DNA of 64,000 nucleotides from positions 2,790,001 to 2,854,000 of the forward strand of contig NZ_CP035704.1 in assembly GCF_004168365.1 (NCBI RefSeq). Direction: 5' to 3'. This document shows, one piece after another, positions 16,385 through 24,096 of the stretch; position 1 is the stretch's first letter, and every line of letters begins with the position of its first letter. Under the pieces are notes generated by a model. The model ran no database searches, was not told the origin of the DNA, and was given only the letters and a program-made list of their open reading frames with translations. Source of the stretch: Pseudolysobacter antarcticus. Its GTDB lineage: Bacteria > Pseudomonadota > Gammaproteobacteria > Xanthomonadales > Rhodanobacteraceae. Both the position numbers and the translations under genes were made by a program.

Positions 16385-17155
16385 CTAGTGATTGTGCGTG
16401 GTCGGCGGCAGCAAGCCGATACGAACGATGCGCGTGATCAAAACACCATCGCGACTGATGCCGAGCGTGACGCGCTTGCCGGCATTCGCGCGCAACAGAT
16501 CCTGGAATGCGGCCTTGTTAGCGATCGGTTTGCCATCGACTGTCAGCACCGCGTCACCCGCCAGCAGATTCGCGGACGCCGCGGGTGTGCCGCCGATGAT
16601 CGCGCCGAGATTCACGCCGCCGCTGACGCCGAGCGCCTGCTGCTCGGTCGCATTGAGATCGCGAAAACTCGCGCCAAACGGCGGCTTGAAATGTACGTAA
16701 TACGCAGCGGTCAATGTGCTCGCGGTGTTGCTGCCAGCATCCGCAGCCGCACCGCCGCTGGAAACGTACAGCAGTATTTTGTCGGCGCCAACGCGCTGGC
16801 CTTGATGCAAGGCGATGCCGCGCATTTCCGGCGTGGTCGACGGATAAAATCCGTTGCCGATGCGCAAGTAACCCTGCCCGCCGAGTAGCTGTTCGTCGGA
16901 GGTCGGATTTTTTCCGTCACGCATCTCGGGATTTTCCGGCGCGGGTGCGGCGCGCAGTTCGGTAATCGCATCTGCGCTCCGGCCGATCAACGCCTCGTAG
17001 CGCCCCTGTTCAGGCGCGGGCGCCATGGTTGTGGTCGAGGTCGGTTCCTCGTGCAAAACCTGCTTGATCGTCGAACACGCGCTGAGCAGCAGCGTGCTTG
17101 AAAGCAAAAAATGCAACGCGGTCGAGCGCGAAAAAATGGTGGGGCGTAATGGCAT
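16385..17155 (-). CDS. PDZ-domain lipoprotein
   Basis: A 256-residue protein with a lipoprotein signal (lipobox LLSAC, Cys at about residue 27). A PDZ domain lies near the C-terminus, with GVNLGAIIGGTPAASANLLA and GDAVLTVDGKPIANKAAFQD at roughly residues 180-220. The middle segment (residues 85-160) matches no family I can name. Without a protease domain it may be an adaptor or scaffold in the periplasm. It precedes the acyltransferase and oxidoreductase genes on the same strand and could head their transcription unit. Confidence 0.75.
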   Translation of the reverse strand: MPLRPTIFSRSTALHFLLSSTLLLSACSTIKQVLHEEPTSTTTMAPAPEQGRYEALIGRSADAITELRAAPAPENPEMRDGKNPTSDEQLLGGQGYLRIGNGFYPSTTPEMRGIALHQGQRVGADKILLYVSSGGAAADAGSNTASTLTAAYYVHFKPPFGASFRDLNATEQQALGVSGGVNLGAIIGGTPAASANLLAGDAVLTVDGKPIANKAAFQDLLRANAGKRVTLGISRDGVLITRIVRIGLLPPTTHNH

Positions 17156-17276
17156 GCGATTCTCAAATCAAGGCGTGGCGATGAACCTATCTTAGCGCCA
17201 CGAAAGTTAGCACGCCGTTGCGTCGGGAATTGAAACTCTCGATACCGATGTGCGTAGCCGATCGATGCCACGCCTC

Positions 17277-17301
17277 TGTTGGAGACCCACTGGAGTGGGC
17301 G
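17277..17301. repeat. REP-like palindrome
   Basis: TGTTGGAGACCCACTGGAGTGGGCG has a CCCAC/GTGGG stem with a TGGA loop after a TGTTGGAG-type lead. It resembles the TGTAGGAG(C)-palindrome dispersed repeats of Pseudomonas and Xanthomonas-group genomes. It sits in the 183-base gap between two minus-strand genes. Only one copy is visible in the window. Confidence 0.4.
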
Positions 17302-17338
17302 TGAATGACGCGGGCCTGCTCATCGAGCGCCCGGCGAG

Positions 17339-18511
17339 CTAGGCGATAAGCTTGGCCGCGAGACAGCCCGCCCTAGTTTGTGGACATCGCACCGCCACCT
17401 CGCGCAGCACGTGCAGATCGACCTCATCGATAGGCGCACCAGAAGCCTTGATCCAGTTCTCCATCGCCACGATCGCTTCAGCGTGCGATCCACCTGGCCC
17501 GAAATCGAGCGCCAGCGCGCGCACTACTTCGCGGTCCTCCAGGTCTTGCGCCGTTTGGAAGCGCAGGGCCCAAGCGCAGTTCGACCGAATGAAGCGCGAT
17601 GGATCCTTCGCGAGCGTCCGCACGATGGGCAGCAGCGGCCGGAACAGTTCGCGCGGCATGTGCAGACTTTGGTGCAAGGCCACCCGGGCGGCCTGGCCGC
17701 CGAGTCGAAGGTCTGCGGCAATCGCATCACGCACCGCTTCGCTCCAACACTTTCCGGCAACCAACATCGACAAAGCGCGGCTGCGTACCTCGCAACGTGG
17801 ATCGTCACGCAGGACGGCGAGCAGCGCGTACTCGTTGTCCTCGTAGTAGAGTTTCATAGGATCCCAGTCCTGCTCTTCGTCGTCGCGTTCGCGATCCAGC
17901 TCGCGCAACGCGTCCAGCCGCCCGGCCAGATCGTCCGACACGAACCGTGCGATCGCCCGACGGTCGCGCGGATCCAGTATGTGAAGCTTGCGCACCAAGC
18001 GAACCGGCGCACCGAACGCCTCGGAAAGCGCGGGCAAAGCGGCCTCGACGTCCGGCGTGTCGTCGCTGAACCATTTTCCGATCCAGACGGGCAGCTCCAC
18101 CACCAGCGCACAACGCGCCGCGCCGGTCACGTGGTCGAACGCGACGCTGGCCAGCGCCACCTCGTGGTCGCAGCCTGGCATCGTGATCGGCGTGCCGCCG
18201 TCGACGCCGCGCGCCGCCATTTCGTCCACCTGGGCAAACCAGCGCCGCCCCGCAGTGCCTTTCTCGTCATGCGCTCGCTCGACCTTTCGTCCGCAGACGG
18301 GACATACGGCGTGATACGAGAATCCCTCGCTGCCGTAGAAGCGCGGGCGGGCGTGCCGTTCAGCGATCGGCTCTGCGCGCGGAACCAGACTCGTGCACAG
18401 CGACATCCTGGCAAGAAGCGCAAGTGCGCCGTCCAGCCGCGCGTCGCTCGGCACGAAATCGGGATCGATCGGCAGCGCCGAGATCGACCAATGGAAGCGC
18501 ATTTCACTCAT
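17339..18511 (-). CDS. Hypothetical protein with zinc-ribbon-like region and HEAT-like C-terminal repeats
   Basis: A 390-residue soluble protein. A CPVCGRKVERAHDEKGTAG segment near residue 71 and GCDHEVALASV near 113 suggest a zinc-binding N-terminal part. The C-terminal half (from about residue 225) is made of helical pairs with spacing typical of HEAT-like repeats (ALLAVLRDDPRCEVRSRALS; PSRFIRSNCAWALRFQT). No family is recognised. HEAT-like solenoids usually bind proteins. The gene has normal chromosomal composition. Confidence 0.6.
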   Translation of the reverse strand: MSEMRFHWSISALPIDPDFVPSDARLDGALALLARMSLCTSLVPRAEPIAERHARPRFYGSEGFSYHAVCPVCGRKVERAHDEKGTAGRRWFAQVDEMAARGVDGGTPITMPGCDHEVALASVAFDHVTGAARCALVVELPVWIGKWFSDDTPDVEAALPALSEAFGAPVRLVRKLHILDPRDRRAIARFVSDDLAGRLDALRELDRERDDEEQDWDPMKLYYEDNEYALLAVLRDDPRCEVRSRALSMLVAGKCWSEAVRDAIAADLRLGGQAARVALHQSLHMPRELFRPLLPIVRTLAKDPSRFIRSNCAWALRFQTAQDLEDREVVRALALDFGPGGSHAEAIVAMENWIKASGAPIDEVDLHVLREVAVRCPQTRAGCLAAKLIA

Positions 18512-18623
18512 GCAAACTATTCTATCCGGGATGGCAGGCGGAAGCCGCTCAGTTGCTTTCGCAAGAATGGACCAACGGCATGCATTTACGCATCAACGAG
18601 CGGCGCATGGGAGAATACGCACA

Positions 18624-18941
18624 ATGATTTCATCCCTGGCCGCCACCGAATCCACCGAGCCCGTGCTGTGCAGCAACTGCCCGGCGATCTGCTGCCAGCT
18701 CAAGGTGCTGCTGCTGCCGGGTGATGATGTGCCCGAGCATTACATCGACATCGATGAGCACGGCATGGAAATCCTCGGCAAGCTCGATGATGGCTGGTGC
18801 GTCGCGCTCGACCGCGACAACATGTGCTGCTCGATGTACGAACGGCGGCCGTTCGTCTGCCGCGAATTCGCGATGGGCGAAACCGATTGCCGCGACGAGC
18901 GCGCCAACTGGCGACGCATCGCAATCAGCCTGCAGCCGTGA
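18624..18941 (+). CDS. YkgJ-family cysteine-cluster protein
   Basis: A 105-residue protein with the eight-cysteine pattern of the YkgJ/Fe-S-cluster-like family (PF03692): CSNCPAICC near residue 16, then CCSMYERRPFVCREF and a further Cys at about 89. These proteins are thought to bind zinc or an iron-sulphur cluster; the function is unsettled. The in-frame region before the ATG at 18624 looks non-coding. The next gene starts 4 bases after the stop, so the two are probably co-transcribed. Confidence 0.85.
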   Translation: MISSLAATESTEPVLCSNCPAICCQLKVLLLPGDDVPEHYIDIDEHGMEILGKLDDGWCVALDRDNMCCSMYERRPFVCREFAMGETDCRDERANWRRIAISLQP

Positions 18942-18945
18942 AGCG

Positions 18946-19194
18946 ATGGCCTGGTTCGTCTACCTGATCGAGTGCCGCGACGGCAGCATTTATACCGGCA
19001 TCAGCACCGATGTCGCAGCGCGTTACGCCAAGCACAGCAGCGGCAAAGGTGCGCGCTACACCCGCTCGCACCCGCCACTGCGATTGCTCGCGAGCTTCGC
19101 CCACGCCGACCGATCCAGCGCCGCCAGGGCCGAATGCGCAATCAAAAAACTGAGCGCCGCCGAGAAGCGGATTATTGCCGCGCAAGCCGGCTGA
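18946..19194 (+). CDS. GIY-YIG nuclease-fold protein (UPF0213/YhbQ-like)
   Basis: An 82-residue single-domain GIY-YIG protein. It shows VYLIECRDGSIYTGISTDVA (the GIY and YIG equivalents are VYL and YTG), the catalytic-type Arg in DVAARYAKH, and the conserved HPPLRLLASFAHADRSSAAR with the family's Glu following (AECAIKKLS). Small proteins of this type are annotated as putative endonucleases; YhbQ has been linked to DNA metabolism. The start is at the ATG 4 bases after the YkgJ-like gene. Confidence 0.88.
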   Translation: MAWFVYLIECRDGSIYTGISTDVAARYAKHSSGKGARYTRSHPPLRLLASFAHADRSSAARAECAIKKLSAAEKRIIAAQAG

Positions 19195-19299
19195 TCGGCC
19201 GCGTTTTAATCGCAATATGCACTATTCTTCACGCCGCATGTATTCGCCGTAGCCGATGCTTGGCCCATCGGCGCGTATCGCCCATAGGAAATCGTACCC

Positions 19300-19758
19300 A
19301 TGCCACGTCAATGGAAAAGCCTCGCTCTCTGGTTGCTGCTGAGCTTTCTGGTCGCCGGCGTCGCTTCAATGTTCATGCCGGATGCGTGGTACGCCGCGCT
19401 GCAAAAACCCGAGTTCAATCCGCCGAACTGGGTGTTCGCGCCAGTCTGGACGCTGCTCTACATCCTCATGGCGATCGCGGTATGGCGCGTGCAGCGCAAG
19501 CAGCAACATCTCTCGTTTGAAATCGCGCTGTGGCTGTTGCAGCTCTTGTTGAACGGATTGTGGTCGTGGCTATTTTTTGGTCTGCACCGGCCCGATCTTG
19601 CGCTGATCGATATCGCTCTGCTGATCATCGTGCTGCTGACCACCGTGCTCGCGTTCGCGCGCGTAGATCGTATCGCGGCGTGGCTGTTGCTGCCTTATCT
19701 GGCGTGGGTCAGTTTTGCGAGCATGTTGAACCTGAGCCTATGGCAGCTCAATCCGTAA
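19300..19758 (+). CDS. tspO: TspO/MBR-family tryptophan-rich membrane protein
   Basis: A 152-residue five-helix membrane protein of the TspO/peripheral benzodiazepine receptor family. Hallmarks are the first loop LQKPEFNPPNWVFAPVWTLLY, the Trp-rich helices (LNGLWSWLFFGLHRP) and the final LPYLAWVSFASMLNLSLWQLN. TspO proteins bind porphyrins and affect tetrapyrrole and stress responses. AGGAAA lies upstream of the ATG. Confidence 0.93.
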   Translation: MPRQWKSLALWLLLSFLVAGVASMFMPDAWYAALQKPEFNPPNWVFAPVWTLLYILMAIAVWRVQRKQQHLSFEIALWLLQLLLNGLWSWLFFGLHRPDLALIDIALLIIVLLTTVLAFARVDRIAAWLLLPYLAWVSFASMLNLSLWQLNP

Positions 19759-19779
19759 GCACGATTTTCTGCGCCAGAT

Positions 19780-20847
19780 TCAGCTGAGCACAACGCGATT
19801 GCGCCCACCACTCTTGGCCGCGTACATCGCTTCATCGGCGCGCGCATACAGGCTCGCCGCGGTGTCGCCGGCTTTGAACAACGTCACGCCGATGCTTACC
19901 GTCACCGGTAAACCCTGCGCCAGATTCTGCACCGCCTCGCGGATGTAGTCGCACTGCAGCTCGGCGTTTTTTGCGTCGGTGTGCGACATCAACAACGCAA
20001 ACTCCTCGCCGCCGCAGCGCGCGGTAAATCCGTGCTGGCCGCGTTGCGCGTGGATCACGCGTGCGACCGAGACCAGCGTTTCATCGCCCACCGGATGACC
20101 GTGCAGATCGTTGATCGTCTTGAAATGATCAATGTCGATGATCGCCATCGCCAGCGAACTGCCCTGTGTTGCCGCGAGCTGTATCGCTGCATCAAGCGCC
20201 AGATTCAACGCGCGTCGATTCGATAATCCTGTGAGCGGATCGAGGCGCGTCTGCTCGATCAGATCGGCATTTTGTTCTTCCAGCGAATCCTGATACGACT
20301 TGAGTTGCTCTTCGTACCACTCGCGTTCGGACAAGTGATGCCGCAACTTTTTGTATGACACGCGCAACTCGAGCAACGCAGTTACTTGGCGCGACAGCAC
20401 CATCATCGCTTCCTGCTGGAACGCATCGAGCTTGCGTGGCTGGTTGTCCATCACGCACAAAGTGCCGGTCGCCTCGCCTTCCGAACTGATCAACGGCGCG
20501 CCCGCATAAAACAGAATGCGTGGTTCGCCGGTCACTAACGGATTGTCGTGGAAACGCAAATCATCGCGCGCATCCGGCACGATCAGCATCTGGTTCGGCG
20601 TCATGATTGCGTGAGCACAAAACGCTACATCGCGCGGCGTTTCCGACACTGGCAGGCCACGTCGTGATTTGAAAAACTGCCGATCCGCATCGACAAAACT
20701 AACCGATCCCATCGGCGTGCCGCAGATGCCCGCGGCTATCGTCAGCAGATCGTCGTACGCGCGCTCCGGCAACGTATCGAGAATTTCGTAACGCTTGAGC
20801 ACTTCTAGCCGACTTTGTTCGGACGCAGGTTTTTCGGGTTTGATCAT
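19780..20847 (-). CDS. GAF-GGDEF diguanylate cyclase
   Basis: A 355-residue cytoplasmic protein from the ATG at 20847. A GAF sensor covers about residues 20-160 (ILDTLPERAYDDLLTIAAGI; AFCAHAIMTPNQMLIVPDAR). A short coiled coil (160-200) links it to a GGDEF domain starting at DPLTGLSNRR (203). The active-site loop is GGEEF (279-283), a form active in c-di-GMP synthesis. No RxxD inhibitory site is seen five residues before it, so product feedback may be absent. Codons upstream to 20961 are in frame but look non-coding. Confidence 0.9.
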   Translation of the reverse strand: MIKPEKPASEQSRLEVLKRYEILDTLPERAYDDLLTIAAGICGTPMGSVSFVDADRQFFKSRRGLPVSETPRDVAFCAHAIMTPNQMLIVPDARDDLRFHDNPLVTGEPRILFYAGAPLISSEGEATGTLCVMDNQPRKLDAFQQEAMMVLSRQVTALLELRVSYKKLRHHLSEREWYEEQLKSYQDSLEEQNADLIEQTRLDPLTGLSNRRALNLALDAAIQLAATQGSSLAMAIIDIDHFKTINDLHGHPVGDETLVSVARVIHAQRGQHGFTARCGGEEFALLMSHTDAKNAELQCDYIREAVQNLAQGLPVTVSIGVTLFKAGDTAASLYARADEAMYAAKSGGRNRVVLS

Positions 20848-21137
20848 GCCAATTCTCAGTCGGATTGCAGTGCAGACGTTAAGCCTCGCATCGCCCATTT
20901 CAAGCCCTGCTCGCGCGCGCAGTAAGCCAAGGTTGCGGGGCGCAGCATCGCACAACTTCAAAAATCTATTCGGAACTATGGCGCAAAAGCTTCAATCACA
21001 CGCGACGAAACATCAGCCACGGAACTCGCGCCGGGAAACCCGCTTCAAAACAAGGCTGCGCGAAACGCCAATCCAAGCAATTTGAGGCACGTATTACTTC
21101 CGGCCTTAAACTACCGCCACGCTTCGGGAGATTTTAC

Positions 21138-21857
21138 ATGCACAACCTGGATTTCAGTTCGTGGTCAACGCTGCTTTCGACCCTGCTCGGACTATCCGTG
21201 ATCACGCTGATCGGCGTTGGCATACGCCTGTTGGCAATGCAGGTGATCCAGCAGCGACGCGAACGCGAGAACCGCCAGATCAACGAACGCCTGCGCACGC
21301 TCATTGCCGCGTACAAAACACTCGGCGGCTCGTTCACCGGCAATCTCGCCGTCGACCCCAGCCACATGCGCGAGCTGCGCCAGCGCCATGAACAAACGCT
21401 CGCCGACGCGCCGAATCGCAGCGCGGCGGAATCCTCCACGTTAACCGCAGCCGCCACCGCATTATTATCGAGCAGCGAACGCCCCCGACGTATACGCGAC
21501 GCGGTCGAGGCGGCGCTTTCCGACATCATTCTGCTCGGCACGGAAGAACAAGTACGCCTGGCCGCAAAAGCCGCCACCGAGCTGGCTGCGGGACGCCCCA
21601 CTCACACCGCTGAACTCGTGACATCGTTGCGCGATTTCATTCGCCAGGTGCTGGACCTAGAACCTATTTCGCCGAGTTTGTCGATTCCGATGCAAGGGCC
21701 GACACGTATCGCCGCGTCGAAAGGCAAAGGCGCAAACGGCGGCAAGGGCGAAGGTGGTGGTGGCGGAAAAGGCGGCGGCGGATCGGGTGGCGGCATGGGC
21801 GGCATGGGCATCGGCGGGAGCCACACGGATGATGACGAGACCGAATCGCATCATTAG
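21138..21857 (+). CDS. Hypothetical single-pass membrane protein with Gly-rich tail
   Basis: A 239-residue protein. One transmembrane helix spans about residues 11-35. A charged helical segment follows (QQRRERENRQINERLRTLIA), then a conserved region with RPRRIRDAVEAALSDIILLG and TEEQVRLAAKAATELA. Residues 195-230 are almost only Gly, Lys and Met, then an acidic end. Related proteins occur in many proteobacteria; function unknown. GGGAGA precedes the ATG by 6 bases. About 100 bases from its middle recur, diverged, at 23071-23170. Confidence 0.72.
   Translation: MHNLDFSSWSTLLSTLLGLSVITLIGVGIRLLAMQVIQQRRERENRQINERLRTLIAAYKTLGGSFTGNLAVDPSHMRELRQRHEQTLADAPNRSAAESSTLTAAATALLSSSERPRRIRDAVEAALSDIILLGTEEQVRLAAKAATELAAGRPTHTAELVTSLRDFIRQVLDLEPISPSLSIPMQGPTRIAASKGKGANGGKGEGGGGGKGGGGSGGGMGGMGIGGSHTDDDETESHH
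21472..21571 (+). repeat. Copy A of a 100-base diverged duplication (inside the 21138 gene)
   Basis: This segment is repeated at 23071-23170 in the same orientation, with eight mismatches in the first ~92 bases. The protein-level changes are conservative (V to I, I to M, E to D), so copy B was once a coding paralogue rather than a recent slippage product. Confidence 0.85.
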
Positions 21858-21908
21858 CTTAAAAAGCCGATTGGCCTCATTCACTTTCGATCGTAGATTC
21901 GTTGAGGC

Positions 21909-22411
21909 TTATGCTTGAGGAAAAGTCAGCCGGTGGGTGTGTTGAATCTTGCTGCGCCATTCGTCGACCAGCCGCGCGGCGGCGGCAAACTCCGGCCAGC
22001 GCCGCACCGCCGCCGGCACTTCATTGATGATGATCGCCGCTCGCCCGCGCTTGATCACCGCCGCTTTCGCGCAGGCTGCAACGTCCGCCATCGTGAAGCC
22101 GTCCCGTTTCCCGTTCAACGTCATCTGGTGCGTCGCTGTCCACGCGCCGGACGGGTTATAGCTATAGGTCACATCGAACGCCGGCGCGAGCGTCCACTCA
22201 CCTCGCTGGTTCATCAGGAAAGCAATGTTCTTGACGTGATCGTCCTGGTTCCGCGCCACGATGTTGAAAACCATCCGCCGGAACTGCTCCTCTATCGCAA
22301 CCGTCGGCAGCGTGCAAACTCAGCGTCGTATTGAAACGCTGCCACGTCGCGGCCTGCATCGAGCGAAACCGCGCCGATCGTGCGGCCCCACCGCTGCACC
22401 TTCGCGATCAT
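21909..22411 (-). pseudogene. hipA: hipA toxin gene, internally deleted
   Basis: Reading from the ATG at 22411, about 34 codons match a HipA N-terminus (MIAKVQRWGRTIGAVSLDAG, then FQYDAEFA) before a stop at 22292. In another frame, residues LPTVAIEEQFRRMVFNIVAR, NQDDHVKNIAFLM and APAFDVTYSYNPSG match the C-terminal kinase domain of HipA, down to 21909. Over 200 residues of a ~430-residue HipA are missing between them and the junction is out of frame. Active kinase is not expected. The start overlaps the hipB stop (ATGA), the usual hipBA layout. Confidence 0.85.
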
Positions 22412-22761
22412 TCGGGCTCGCCCCACGTCCACGCCTTCGGCTTTCTCGTCGCCGCCGGTTTGCCACTGGCACGCTGCCGCTTGCGGCCTTGCTGCTTCAG
22501 TAGCTCCATCGGACTGGCCGTCTGCTCGGGAACTAGTGCCGCAAACCGCTCTGCCAGACCCAGCACCCGGCACACGCGCAGAAAACCCGAAAGCCGGGTC
22601 GCAGCCACTCCCAGTTCGAGCCGTTGCACGGTCCGCAAGCCCAGACCCGCCTGCTGCGCGAGTTGCTCCTGCGTAAGGTTCTTGCTCAAGCGCAATCGGG
22701 CCAGACGCTCGCCCGTCAACTTGAGCAACACCTCATCGGTTAGCTGGGATTCGATCTTCAT
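22408..22761 (-). CDS. hipB: HipB-like XRE-family antitoxin/repressor, now orphan
   Basis: A 117-residue protein with an XRE helix-turn-helix at about residues 16-70 (GERLARLRLSKNLTQEQLAQ; GLGLRTVQRLELG) and a basic tail. It is the first gene of a hipBA unit whose toxin gene is deleted. Repeated sites upstream (22770-22886) are likely operators. An intact repressor left after toxin loss may only regulate itself or act on related systems. Alternatively the gene is not yet decayed simply because the toxin deletion is recent. Confidence 0.85.
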   Translation of the reverse strand: MKIESQLTDEVLLKLTGERLARLRLSKNLTQEQLAQQAGLGLRTVQRLELGVAATRLSGFLRVCRVLGLAERFAALVPEQTASPMELLKQQGRKRQRASGKPAATRKPKAWTWGEPE

Positions 22762-22769
22762 ACGCGCCC

Positions 22770-22886
22770 AATATGGCGTATTAATTGCTCAAAAGCAATA
22801 TAAAGCGCCGAATATGGCGTGTTATATACTTATAAACAATGCGCTATATACGGCGTGTTATGCTAGTATTTCGCCATAACACGCCA
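22770..22886. promoter_or_regulatory. Cluster of four TGGCGTRTTA operator-like repeats upstream of hipB
   Basis: Direct copies are AATATGGCGTATTA (22770-22783), AATATGGCGTGTTA (22811-22824) and TATACGGCGTGTTA (22847-22860). An inverted copy, TAACACGCCA, lies at 22877-22886. Copies 1 to 3 are spaced about 41 and 36 bases apart. A small palindrome ATTGCTCAAAAGCAAT (22784-22799) lies between the first two. The stretch is AT-rich and directly before hipB, so binding by HipB is likely but inferred. Confidence 0.65.
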
Positions 22887-22933
22887 TTAACGACGCATTC
22901 TTCTCACCCCCCCACGTTCCACACCAGCATCCG

Positions 22934-23070
22934 TTATCTGGCGACACGCTCCATCGCCAATACCTCGTGCGCAATCCGCTTACCGACGGCGACCTCGGCC
23001 ATGCGCAAGTCGTAAATGGTTTGCAGATTCAGCCAGCTTTGCGCAAAAGCAGCGAAGTAGCGCGGCAGGT
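22934..23070 (-). pseudogene. HigA-like antitoxin, C-terminal fragment
   Basis: The last ~45 codons read LPRYFAAFAQSWLNLQTIYD then LRMAEVAVGKRIAHEVLAME. This matches the end of HigA/XRE antidote proteins (typically ...RYFGTSAQFWLNLQSRYDLE...). The helix-turn-helix half is missing: at 23071 the sequence switches to the duplicated piece of the 21138 gene. No HigB toxin remains. Confidence 0.7.
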
Positions 23071-23198
23071 GCAGCGAACGCCCGCGACGCATACGCGACG
23101 CGATCGAAGCGGCACTGTCCGACATGATTCTGCTCGGCACGGAAGATCAAGTACGCCTGGCCGCCTTAGCCAACCTCTGCAACGAAGAATCCCCCTAG
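23071..23198 (+). pseudogene. Fragment of a paralogue of the 21138 gene (copy B)
   Basis: The plus-strand frame reads ERPRRIRDAIEAALSDMILL and TEDQVRLAALA, nearly the same as residues ~114-145 of the 21138 protein, then diverges (NLCNEESP) to a TAG at 23196. There is no start and no membrane helix. The fragment abuts the HigA remnant exactly, marking a recombination joint. Confidence 0.8.
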
Positions 23199-23418
23199 AC
23201 AACCCTAACCCAACATCAGCCGCACTAAGTCTTGGTTGGCGCCTACTCTGTCCCGATTTGGCGTGGTATAAATTTACCGGAGTCGATACAAGCAACTGAC
23301 CTTCTCGCACATTCAGCTACGGGCATCCACCAAGTCGCATGTGCGTGGCGCTCGAGCATGGCTTAACTTTTCGGCCGCAGTATTGATACCCTGAACAAAC
23401 AAAATTGAGCGTCTCTTC
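23199..23418. other. Intergenic region at the left edge of the AT-rich island
   Basis: No gene is seen. Base composition falls from about here into the next gene, so this stretch probably contains the left junction of the island and the promoter of the sce7726-type gene. No direct repeat or tRNA end was recognised. Confidence 0.4.
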
Positions 23419-24096
23419 ATGACGAATACACTTAAAGAGCCAGACCTCAAAGCGCTCGTACTTGCCCAGTTACGGAAACAAGGGCTGATAACCCCTAGTA
23501 CAATTTTGGCGACAGAATATGCAATATCAACCTCAAGCTTAAGAGCTGATTTGGCAATACTGGGAAAAGAGTTCATTGGCATTGAAATTAAAAGCGAATT
23601 AGATAGTCTGCGCAGACTATCCAACCAATTGCTTGCATACCAAAGTATCTTTGAAAAAGTAATTTTGGTAATAGCCGAAAAGCATTGGCAAAAAGTTCAG
23701 TCCAAAGGTTTGCGAGAAACGGAAATTTGGCGCATAGATGCCAGTGGTTCACTCATAGCTATTCACGCTCCACTTGAAAGCACGTCACCGACACAACGTA
23801 AAAGTCTAATTTCATTAATGACAAAGCGTGAACGATCTAGAATTAATCTAGATGCACCGAACATATATCTAGCGAGCGAAAAGGATATCTTTACATCTGC
23901 ATTCCGAGAGCGTTTTGCGAAAACGAGCCAAGACTTCTGGAGAAAAATTGGGCAGGAAAAGATCGATGGTTTAGATTTAAAACTGCTTAGCAGGTTTAGT
24001 GAGCGCCGTTTTATAGCTGAAAAGATAGCCACAGAACGCCACCAGCGGCAGCGCGAGATAGCAAAGAAATGGCTAGATACTAGCATTCAAAATTAA
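23419..24096 (+). CDS. sce7726-family protein, PD-(D/E)XK nuclease-like
   Basis: A 225-residue protein of the family named after Sorangium sce7726. The N-terminal half has a pattern fitting a PD-(D/E)XK restriction-type nuclease core: E33 in ATEYAI, D44 in RADLAILG, E56-x-K58 in GIEIKSELD, and Q70 in LSNQLLAYQ. The C-terminal ~100 residues are basic and helical. The gene is markedly AT-rich relative to its surroundings. It ends convergent with, and overlapping by 4 bases, a T4-beta-like gene; families sce7725 and sce7726 are known neighbours elsewhere. A nuclease function is inferred, not shown. Confidence 0.75.
   Translation: MTNTLKEPDLKALVLAQLRKQGLITPSTILATEYAISTSSLRADLAILGKEFIGIEIKSELDSLRRLSNQLLAYQSIFEKVILVIAEKHWQKVQSKGLRETEIWRIDASGSLIAIHAPLESTSPTQRKSLISLMTKRERSRINLDAPNIYLASEKDIFTSAFRERFAKTSQDFWRKIGQEKIDGLDLKLLSRFSERRFIAEKIATERHQRQREIAKKWLDTSIQN

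Noticed and set aside
17378-18724. A 448-codon open frame opposite the hypothetical gene at 17339-18511
   Set aside because: It has no recognisable domain and is rich in Arg, His and Gln, as expected for an antisense shadow. The minus-strand frame has zinc-ribbon and HEAT-like features.
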